A stretch of 64,000 nt of DNA from Solen grandis. Taxonomy: Eukaryota; Mollusca; Bivalvia; Adapedonta; Solenidae. The notes below the pieces were generated by a model, which made no database searches, was not told where the DNA came from, and saw only the letters and a program-made list of their open reading frames with translations. The stretch is taken from assembly GCA_021229015.1 (NCBI GenBank), contig CM037777.1, positions 22,666,852 through 22,730,851 on the forward strand, given 5' to 3'. Each line of letters begins with the position of its first letter. The stretch's first letter is position 1. The translations under genes were made by a program, and so were the position numbers. Shown piece by piece: positions 27,001 through 39,000 of the stretch.

Positions 27001-30000
27001 ATAGGTCTTTTCATGATGTCCTCTATGAGGGAAAGGGTTAAATAAAAAAACAACTTTACCAGACAAAGTGTCTGCATCAGCATGCAGTGCTCTTGTTATA
27101 TATTTTGTTGTTGAGTAGGATAATCTACCACTAGAAGGTTAATACAGAATTTGATCTCCCACTAAGCCTGGATCCTCACCCATTAGATCAAATGATTTCT
27201 GCCTTATCGCTGGTTAATTAGTGTTGTTTATTAAGATAAAAAATGCAAAGGATGCTGACAACTCACATTGATAAACATTGCACTTACAAATTTGGAATTA
27301 TGTAGCATGTCAGTAAACATGCGCTCTGTCTTATTGTTGGACATTTTAGTGCTTGATACCACTGTGGCCCATCAGGCCTTTGATTGAATTTTTGATAAAG
27401 GAGAGTGTTCAATTTCTAAGTTTGATAACTAGGAAAACTGTCAGATTTGAAAGTGACTGAATCTTATTCTACAGGGTTAGGGTAAATTTTGACCTAATAT
27501 TTCTCCTTTCACTTTCCATTGTCTGTCTGGTCCACCCTCATCAATTGATCTTTATTTGTGTACCGCCTCGGTGACTAAGGGGTTAGAACGTCCACCTTGA
27601 GGCAGAAAAGTTTTTGATTTGATCCCTAGTACTGGTAGCAACCTGCATGGCACTCAGTTTTATACAGAGTGGTTCCAGGACTGGTTGGTGTCAGGATAAA
27701 GTGACTTGGTGTTGTATCATGCCACATGTCTATGGCATCACAGGGATTCAGCAAATAGTATTTGGAGAAAAAAATCTAGGAAGTGTCTATATATATAAAC
27801 AAGGGATGCAACTCACCAAGGGCAAATTTCGATACCGATGATCTTCCGATGGTCTGATCACAAACAAAAAACAGTGACTGTGAATATTTTCAGACCGACA
27901 GACTGACTCCTATATAACCCCTCTCAAACTTTGTTTGCAGGGGTATAATACTCCAGGTTGTGTTTTGTATGATTGTAACTTGTTTCTTGCTAAGCATGCA
28001 TTCTTTTAGCCTTTGAATAAGAAAACACAGAAAAAAAAAAAACAAGTGAAAGTATACAATAAAATTTTTGAACAAGGGACAAGAAAGGGGAACTGAAATT
28101 TGGAGGTTGCGTAAGTGCTTGTAATCCCATCACTGGCCTTTGTTGACAGGTGTCTGCTGAAACAGGTTTGACTTAGAAGGGTTATAATTTGTCCCTGAAG
28201 TACAGTCGAACTTCGGTGACTCGAACAGGCTGGGGGAAAGGCAATTTGTTCAAGTCATTGGTGGTTCGACCCAACCGTGGTTAAAATGATTGACATACAA
28301 GTATTAAAAGATATGATTTATTAAAATATAGCACAGTCATATAACATTATATCAGCTCGAATGAAAGAAGAACATTTAACAAAATAATTAATTATATTAA
28401 ACAATAATAATGCTTGTGCCAATCTCACAATGTGTGAATAACACGCTGCACCGCAGGTTGCAGTTAAATCACCAGCAAGCATCACATGTAGGGTGTTGAT
28501 TGGTTCGACCGGTGTGAAATACATAGCAATTTTAACCTGGGGCTGGAAATTTAGTTTGAGAGCTCCAGCCATCAGTGTTTGACTCATCTCAGGTCAAACA
28601 ATAAAGAACAAAGAGCAGTTTTGCCAGGACCTTGAAATGTGTTCAAGTAAAGTATTGTGTTCCAGTTTTCAGTGTTAGAGTCACCGAAGTTCGACTGTAC
28701 CATCATTGTGTTCCAGTTTTCAGTGTTAGAGTCACCGAAGTTCGACTGTACCATCATTGTGTTCCAGTTTTCAGTGTTAGAGTCACCGAAGTTCGACTGT
28801 ACCATCATTGTGTTCCAGTTTTCAGTGTTAGAGTCACCGAAGTTCGACTGTACCATCATTGGCTGATGTATCAGCTCCTCTGAGAAAGCTCAAAGTAACC
28901 GCAAGCATTCATATGGCCTTGAAATAATTTACCATAATTGCAGTTTTATTATATTTAGTGCACTGAATTGTCTGTTTAAATATTTTATCATTTTACATGA
29001 TAAAGTGACCTTTGCATTCGTAAATAGGGCATTTTCAAAAATTGGTGCATTAAGTTTAGCATTAAGCCACTTTGTTCTTATCAGTCATTTTGTCACCTTT
29101 TTAAAAATGAAAATTAAAACACAACAAAATGTCACTTTTGTTTTTCCATGCTACAGCAACTATTATTGAGTGTGAAATTTAAAAAAAAAAAGAAATTTAA
29201 AAAAATAAAATGGCTACCCTGACTTATAGCTGATATGGCAAAAATAAAATCAAAGCACTCAAGGCACTGAGAGACTCTTGACAGGCTTTACATTAAATAG
29301 CTGCATTGTATACTCAGCATTTAGCAGAGTTGGAATCGAGTAGAGGTCATATGGTGTTAAAATCTCAGTTTTCCTACTATTTTAGTTGAACTAGATTCTA
29401 GATAGTCAGCTGAACTTGCTAAGAAGGTCACCTTTCCTCAGTAAGCAGGCTGCTGTGAATCTATTGTGATATGTATAGAAAATTAACAAGGTATTACTGT
29501 GAGGTCATTAATTTTCATGGGACACTAATTTTCATGGATTCGTGGAGGATTTTATCCACAAATTTTAATCCCCATAAAAACTCTTGCATAGATTTCATGT
29601 TTTCTAAAACATAGATCCATGAATAAATGTTCAATGAAATTCTCCTAGGTACATTATCAAAGAAATTTAATTACAGTGAAAATTAATGATTTTACAGTAT
29701 TTAAAATATTAGTAGGTTTGCCTTCCTATTTCACAGTTGAAGGCACTTAAGTTATGTGTCTCAAGTGGAAGATGGTTTGACAAGCTGCATATATGCGGGA
29801 TAACTTAGTTAAATTGTAATGAAAGTGGAGTGATATAATTAAACTGGCTATTTGAACCACTAATGACTGCGGCTTACCTCCACAGTCTGACTACTGACTA
29901 GTTGATTAATCAGAAGACCTGATGGAGGTCCACAACCCTGATACAGAAAAAGAGCAAGTCAAGAGAAGCTCTTGATAAGTTACATGTACCATCATGTGAC

Positions 30001-33000
30001 CATGAAACAATGTGAGATATGTAAAATTGCTCATATCATTAGTAATTAATTTAATTAAATAAAAAATGTATACTCTCATTAGATGGCAAATCTCTTTTAT
30101 GAGTGATACCTGCAAAGCATCTGTCTGTTAAGCGCCTGCAATATATTAAGTGTCAAAGTGAGATCTCATTCAAATCCTGTTCACCCTTTTTTTATGTCAT
30201 GAGAAAAAAATGTTATTTCAGACTGTTTTACATCTCTGTTGAATAGGCCTTTGATATACTGGTTAGTTAGGTAATTACATTGAACAATACTAATAGAAAG
30301 ACTGATAATTGTTATAACCCTAGATATGAAGTATATGGGGGCTATATTAGAGTCACATCCATCTATCGGTTGGTCTGTCCTCTGTAGACGAGATTTATCT
30401 GCCGTATTTCTTGTCTACCTTAGGTCGGATTATGATGAAACTGATAAGTACTAAGTCTAGTTGACCATATTGTTGGTACATCATGATTCATTTTATTTTT
30501 AATGAGTTATGACCCTTTGTTATTTTTCGCAAGACTGTCTGACATGTTAACAGTAACTGTGACAAAGCAGTATCTGGGGGTAATCATCATCTTCAATGAT
30601 AACCTTAACAAAAATGCCTAAAAAATTGTTGCTATTTTTTACTGACACTTTTTCCTGGGATTTTTTCAAATAAATATAGTAAACCTAAATATAAATTGCA
30701 GTGGCCTAAATATACATATACAGTGTGATTTTTACAATGAGGTTAAATATCCTATGAAGCAGACATTCAGGATGTAGGTGTGAGATTTCAAGGGGATAAA
30801 CATTGAATAGACAAAATGTAACACAAATGTACCTTGTGGCACTTTTCATTTGGTTTGTAAATTGAATATAAAAATTGTAACGCTCCTGGCAGGTGCTTTA
30901 ACTGATGCATCCTGCAGATTTTGTTTAATTTCAAGTTTATAGCTACCCTTGAGGTCTGCTTAAAAACATTGTTGAATTTTAATTGACTGGTCTGCCCTTA
31001 TTTGTACTTTTTGATGTAGTTAAAAAAATGTCATGGCAAAATGTTAAATTGCACAATTCATGTTCATTATATATGTTTATGGGACGTTTCACTGTCACAG
31101 CTACCTGGTAACAGATTTTATTGTATCCTGAAAAAATAAATTTTTCATCTCATTTAAAAGTATGCACGCAATTACCCTATATTCCTGTGAGGATGTGTGC
31201 ATGCATGCATTGCAGTAGCTGGAGAATGTTTCTGAATGTCTTAGCATTCAATAAAACATTCACTGGTATTGACATGTACATATTTTAGTAAAAATAAATG
31301 ACACCACTTTGATTTATTATTCTTTATTGAACAGTCAACAAGAGAACACACAAGTAGCACATTTCATAGCAGAGACACTAATGACAGTTAACAACTGTAA
31401 ACAAGCCCAAATATCTGACATATCTTTCCTGTATCGACGTAAACTGGGTAAGTGATGCCTAGTCAGAGACCACAACAAAAAAAGAGGAAATTGTCTTTTT
31501 GTTGGTTCAGATATCTGTCCTAGACAAATTAAAGGCATCCAGGCACCATACATTCCTATCAGATCATTGATGTATAATATTAATTGCACAGCATTATTTT
31601 CACAGAACTAATAATAATAAATAGTTTACTCAGTTACTTGAATAAATTGTTTTTCATTAATTTGGAAATTGGTTTTTGTCACAACCTGTAACTCAGTGTT
31701 CACGGTAGAACTCCATGTGGGCGGTGTACAAGGTAGCAGACACTCGGTCAAACAGGATGTGGCCGATCCCCATGTCTCCCATTTCCACATCCAGTCGAGC
31801 GGACTGTTCGTCGGGTAGGAGTCTCTCTGCAGCAAACAACACACCAGCCAGGTTGTCCTCATCCTCATCGTAACTGTAGTCTGAATCAGAGTCCCAGTCC
31901 ATCTCAGTCTCCTCCATCTCCTCTAGATGCTCACTTTGTCTCTGTAAGTTCTCTGTGTGACTCTGATCTCTAGACTGTGTCTCAGGATGGCTGTGTTGGT
32001 GTAGGATGCTGATAGACTGGGAATGCTCTGTGGTCACTGACTGGCACTGTTGAGTACCGCTGATGGCTGTTCATACATGGACTGGTTGTCAGATTCATTC
32101 ACAGGCACAGTCAGGATGGTTTCATCACAGATCATGTCAGGAATGTCAAGGAAGGGTTCTGGGAACAGCTGTCTGGTGATCACAGGACTGTAGGTGGAGA
32201 CCTCGTTACCCTGGATACCGGCTGGGATTGTAGATGAGTTCGTTACCACTGGTGGAGATATCACAGCCAATACTCTAGCAGTTGCAAGTGGGGAATGTGA
32301 CATCACTGGAGCCCTACCTTGCTGATCCTCCTGCATGATGTCCACTTCCTGTGTCAGGTTCATAGACTGGTTCTGAAACACTTGGACAGGAAGTTGGTCA
32401 GCAGTGTCGTCTGCTTCCATGTCAGTCTGAATGATCTGCCTAACTATTGCTGCCATCTCCAAGACCTTCATCCACTTCATCAGTCGATACTCCTTGAACA
32501 TTCTCTTGATGCCCTCCGCGATGGAGATTCGGGTCATTTTCCTGAAGGCAGGGGTGAGGTGATCTCCCATTGTGGACAGAAAGGTCTGCTCACTCATCCT
32601 TTCAATATAGGCATCTGTGAAGGAGATAAAAACACGTTTATAGACCCATTTTAAGATGTTCCATTATAATGCAAAACCTAATATATAACTGGTACAACAT
32701 TTAATCTCAAACCTTGATTTTATTATTGTTCAGTTTTCGCAGGAGCTTGTATAACACACTATCAAGACTTGAACCCAAAAATAGTGTTTTACTAAAGCTA
32801 AAGCTACCCAAATGGGAGCTTTGACTACAACCTTGCTTGGATAAATATGATAATTCAAGTGTGACCCTTGACCTTTATTTGACTTAGAACCTGGACTTTG
32901 TTAGCAAAAAAAAAAAAAAGTATTCTGGGTTTATTTTTACCTACTTATGTCATGTGTATAATGCTTCGATATGACCTTGACCTGTTCTTTTCATTTTAAA

Positions 33001-36000
33001 ATCATCTTCATTGAATCATTCAGGGCAAATCCAACTAATAAATTGATGAGATACCATTCATATAAATTTTTGCTTTCAATATTTGTTTAGTCTATGAATT
33101 TATAGCTTTGAATGACACTTTTCAGTTAAATTCCTCAGTCTAAAAGAAAAAGCAGTTTTGTGCTTGTATATATTACTGGCCCAACCAGATTTATATATAT
33201 AGCACATTATACTATTCTTAAACTTGAATAACCAAACTCCTTATCTTGAAATAAACTACTCATAGATTGCTAAGCACCACCCGCTATTTTCCCATAGAGT
33301 CACATGAAAACACATGCTTAACCCTTTCCCTCATATATACTCATTTTGACGCCCTCAATAGGTATCACATAAAGCCTGATCTGCAGAAAACCAGTTAAAC
33401 CTTACCAAATTTAATTACAAAATACTCATTTCCAGACCACTAAGGAGCAGCGAACAGCATAAAACCTGATCAGCCTGCGAGTTACTCGCAGGCTGATCTG
33501 GTTTTATGCTGTTCGCATAGGTCTTTTCATGGTATCCTCTGTGGGGGAAAGGGTTAATGTAATGCTGTGTACCTGAAAGGAAAGTGTTAGCTGACAATAA
33601 TTTTTACGCATAGTTTTTGTCAAAATGATAGAAAAGAGACTCAAAAATGAGTTACAACGATTTAGTCAATTCCTGTCATTATTTGGCAAAATTCACAAAA
33701 GTGTTTTTTGCAAGAAATGGCATTTTATAAATGGAAGTTAAATCTTGTGATCAGTGCAGAAAAAAAATACAATGAACAGGCCAACGTCGTCACAAATATC
33801 TTTAAAAGCATTCCATTTAGAAAACAGGAATATTTGAAGATCGAAGTTCTGAATTTAGCTGACTTTAAATTTTAAGGTGATTTCTCAAAATTTGCTCTTT
33901 CTAATTATGATTAATTCCCAGTAATGAGGATCCGAAAGGCTTATTTTTTGTAACTGGTAGTAAGTTTGGTACATAAACAATACTTCTGCATAAAAACAAG
34001 ATTTGATTTAATGTAAAATTTAATGTAGCATGCCTTAAATGTTGCTTGTCTAAGCATGCAACGCTCATGAAAATAGCTGATGGTGCTTAGCAAACTTTGA
34101 GTAGTATATTTGACATGCCTTTTACTGCATGACTTCCTCCTCTTCAGTTCAATATCGTTAAGACTTGTTTAAGATTTTTAAGCTCCTATGGCTTAACTGT
34201 CTAAGATGTCAAGATTTATTTCCATGCCAAGAGAATTATTTATGCCTGTTTCAAGTGCCTAAGATCATTGCTTGTAAGGTGCACCTTATGGGGAATGATA
34301 TGGTTATTCTAAAGAATTTAAAATCTAAGTAAATCACAGGTAATACCAGTTAACTCTCCATCATCTGATAAAAGTATTTACCTCTAGGGTACTAGAAATT
34401 GTTATATTTTGATGGAAAGAGTTTTTAGTGTACAATTGCTTCATGGGCTGAACTGTAAACATGCAATACAAACATTTGACATTTTATCTTTTCTAGGTTA
34501 TATGTTGGAAATTTGTTCAAAATTAAAAGAATGACATTTTACCTCATAAAGGCATATAATAACACAAACAGAGCAAACCCAGATCAGAAATTTCCTAGAG
34601 GAGCTGTATGATCAAGGTCTCCTCTGTTTGGTTATACAATATTGTAGCTCAGTTTCTACACTGTCAGCATGACAAATAAGAATATATAACCATTTAAAGT
34701 TCAGTAAATAAATATCAAGTAAGTCATAAATTTGGACATGACTATTCATGAAATAAGGGTTAATGCAACTCTGGAACTGCATTTACAAAACAACGTTTAA
34801 TTTACCAGGGGCACACACCTAACATACCTTGAACAATATTGTTCAAATAAAGGAATATCAGAATCTCCTGGTAGTTTGGGATAACCATAACTTGCTTAAC
34901 CATAATTTGTTTTGTACACATCTCCCAAACCTTAAGAGAGCCTGGATATTTTTTTGCCCCCTGCAGAGATTCAGATTCGATCGGCCCTTTGGTCCAGGGC
35001 CAATAAAAGCCACAGATAGCTGTAAAAAAATTAACTCAGAACGATTCTGACAGTCTGATTTTTCAGATTTTGCTGAATCTGCCTTAGTGTTTGTTTTGTT
35101 TAGATAGAAAGTCATAATACAAATTACTATTCTATGTTATTATACCCCCGAAACGAAGTTTGGGGGGGTACATAGGAGTCACCCGGTGGTCGGTCGGTCG
35201 GTCCAGCGGTCCGTTGCATTATTGGAATTCAATACAACTTCATGCAATGATCAAGCACATGGAGAGGAAGTGCAGTGCACAAGAACCATAACTCCATCTT
35301 GACTTATTACAGAGTTATTGCCCTTTGTTACTTTTCCTTGTCCAGAGCATAACTTGAAAAGTACAAGTTGGATTTCAAAACAATTTCATACAATGGTCAA
35401 CCACAATATGAGGAAGTGCAGTGCACAAGAACCATAACTCTATCTAGAGTAATTACAGAGTTATTGCCCTTTGTATTTTTTCCTTGTCCGGAGTATAACT
35501 TGTAACCTTGTCCGGAGTATAAGTTGTAAAGTACTGATTGGATTTCAAAACAATTTCATACAATGGTCACACAATGAGGAAGTGCAGTGCACAAGAACCA
35601 TAACTCTATCTATAGGAATTACAGAGTTATTGCCCTTTGTTACTTTTCCTTGTCCAGAGTATAACTTTTAAACTACTGGTTGGATTTCAAAACAATTTCA
35701 TACAATGGTCAACCACAATATGAGGAAGTGCAGTGCACAAGAACCATAACTCTATCTATAGAATTACAGAGTTATTCCCTTGTTACTTTTCCTTGTCCAA
35801 GATAACTTGAAAACTGGTTGGATTAAAACAACACAATAAAATATGAGGAAGTGCAGTGCACAAGAACCATAACTCTATCTAGAGTAATTACAGAGTTATT
35901 TCCCTTTGTTACTTTTCCTTGTCCATAGCATAACTTGAAAAGAACTGGTTGGAATTCAAAACAATTTCCACAATAAGAGGAAGTGCAGTGCTTAAGAACC

Positions 36001-39000
36001 ATAACTCTATCTATTGTAATTACAGAGTTATTGCCCTTTGTTACTTTTCTTTGTCCGGAGCTTAAGTTTAAAACTACTGGTTGGAATTCAAAACAATTTC
36101 ATACAATGGTCAAGCACAACCTGTGTAACCCGGCCAAAAATCTGGAAAAAAAACTAATGTAAAAATGTCTTTTTCATACTCTTCTTCTTAATCCTAATAA
36201 CTTCATCATTTCTAAAGCAGTATTGCGGGGGTATTAATCACACTTAGTGATAGTTCTAGTTTTATTTTGATAAACAATCAAAATATTCTCAGATGTCCAA
36301 TCTCTTTCACTCATCATATTCAAAATCCCTAGAAGTATCAATGATCTCACATTCCCATTTAAAGGTAAATCAAATAATTTCTTGATTATTACCTGCTTTT
36401 TTCTGAGTCAATAAAATAGTAATGATATATAGAAATACCTACGAAATTATTTATTTGATTAAAGTTCTGAAACAAAATTGAATGATATATTTTTAAAGCA
36501 AAAAGAATATGTAGTTTGAGATTTTTCCTGAACTTCAAAAATTTGTACTAGTGGATGTGCATTTAACATAAGGGTCAGATTTTTTTTATGCTTAAAACAG
36601 GATATGGCTTGTGTCTTAAAAATAAAATCTGATATTTAAGTTCAGTATAAGGCCATCAGAATCAAGAGTGATTTAAGTATAATAATTCAGTTTAGCCTCA
36701 GATTTGTAGGCATTTTTCTAAAGGCATTTTTCCAGAAAAAAAAAATGATTATAAGATATCTCAATTAGAAATACTTCTTGAAATGCTTTGAACAACAATT
36801 CTTTTATTTCACCTAGTTAGGATTTACATACAGTATAGGGTTATGTAATACAGGCAAATTAGAGTTAGACTATTTACATCAATATAGAGGATGTACATAG
36901 ATACGCAATAAAATAAAAAAAAATTTTGGAGGCGGGGTCAATGGTTAAATGCATTTTATTACAAAATTTTAACTCCACTAAACATTGATAAATTTAGAAG
37001 GAATAACACAAAAGTTAGTCAGAGAAAGAAAGAGAGTGACAAATATGTACTGAAAGCAAAACCATTTAGAGAAGGAAAGACAGAAGGGGGGAAGTGGTAA
37101 GGTACATACCAAGTTCCATGATCTGCTGCACTGCTCTGTCATGGGCCACAAGATGTTCCTGCAGAGACGCAATTGATGGTAAAGCATCCATAACTTGCAC
37201 AGTCCTTTGGCACTTCTTTCACTTCAGTAGTATAATCTATGATATTAACAAATTAAATGTTTGAATCAGCACATTCCTAGTTAATCCAAAAGTAATTAAA
37301 AACTAAGTAAATATGAATTTATATAACTCTGATCTAAGAACAATCTATCCCAGTCAGCTCTCTGCCACAACTAAACACTTTTTGAATGCTGACCTAAGAT
37401 TTCTCCTGCTTTTATAACTTTTCAAAGTATCCACCGACTTTCCAGTGTTTTAACAGAACTATCTCCACTCTTAGATGTCTGATTGATAAACTAATTGTTT
37501 TTCTTCAAACTGATACCAAGATCAAAAGCCGTGATAAATCGCCCATATAATTGCTTGCTTAATTGTCCCAACTGTCCATTCATTTGACCACACATGGCTT
37601 TTATGTGTCAATTTCACAATAAGGGTCATTGCTGGCCCCATATTTGCAGTCCAACTTATCATTTCCCTTATCTCCTTAGATTGACAAAAACAAAATTATC
37701 ATCATGGACATTGTCAACTGAAGCATCCCTTTTTCCCAATTTATGACAGAAATCATAAATATGTAGACTATTTATCAATGCTTATACAGTAATTAAGCAT
37801 ATAATGGCCATTTGTTATATTTCCTATTGTGTTAATTTGCCTTGACTGACAGGTTAAGTGCCATAGAAAGATAATGTCATGCCAGGGTTTTGTGTGACTG
37901 TAGACCATGTATTGTACTGGGTAGGTATGAGACTGCCATCTTCTGTCAATCTGTTTACCACCTGACAGCTTACTTCCTGGATTATTGAAAGAGGCTTATC
38001 AGTTAATGCTTTTGGACAACATAAGGCCCTTTTTAATTTTGCTTAATATATGTCCTATATGTTCAAATGAAAGTATTTGCACAATAAAGTGTTACATAAC
38101 AGCTTAGTCTAAACATAAACAAACAGAATAATTATTCACTTTTTTAATTTGCTAATTTTTTCTTTCTATCTTGTCTTTCTTTCTCTATCAAATGGTACTT
38201 CGAATATATAAGTGAAAACTGATAAGTCAATTTCCTTTTGAATTTTGTGTGATTTTTTTTTCTTTGAAGTGAAACTTTCAATTGTACAATTATGTTTTCT
38301 TGAAAAAATACACATGAAAACTGACACAACCTTTTTTTAAAATTAATAAATAAAACTGAGAATTATTTTAAATGCATGAATTATTTCAAAAGAATACCTA
38401 CAGCTTTGAAGTTCATTCCCACAGTAAAACTGTCTAAGCTTCTATTCGGAAGCCAGCAATTGAATTTTGGTAAACAAGAATAATAAATTGGCCAATTAAA
38501 TTATTTCTTCTGCTCACTTAGAGAATTAACACATATTATAGCTGGTAAACTGTTAATAACCCCAATTAGCTTATCATGGATTGATTGAGGAAGGGTGTGA
38601 TTTATTATTATACTAAAGTCTTGTAAATTGGAAAAGTGGGAAAGGTGCTAACCATTACTGGGAAATTCACACGTTTTTCTGCTCAGCTGATCTTGATACA
38701 AAGATTTAAAGTTTTATTAGAAAGTCAGGGGCCTAAGTGGCAATTTTACAATATGATGGCAGATAATATTTTAGAAGATACATATTCTAATTATCATCCA
38801 AGATTCACATACATGAGTATTTTACTGAAGAAACCTCTCTTTTCTATCTAAAAAAAAAAAAAGATGATGTTTATTTGATTTTTAAACATGTCACAAGATG
38901 TGACAAAGTAAAATTATGTCATAATAAAAAGAAGAAAGAAATACAGCAATAATCTTGTAAACAATTAAAGCAATATCTTTTAAAAGTCAGTCACTAGCAA

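Larger units (their letters stand above)
32615..37109 (-). other. Intron of nested gene
   Basis: A 4.5-kb phase-1 intron. It holds a TTAA MITE (33318-33557), a small CAAACAGAG-type repeat (34560-34690) and a CCGTC-type element (35141-36262). The rest is unassigned AT-rich sequence. Confidence 0.5.

Noticed and set aside
28584..28883. Tandem-repeat proteins of 17-residue units
   Set aside because: The 51-bp unit length keeps frames open; the sequence is MITE end, not coding.
31335..31589. 84-codon open frame on the - strand below the nested gene
   Set aside because: It lies between the stop and the AATAAA signals and lacks coding character, so it is read as 3' UTR.
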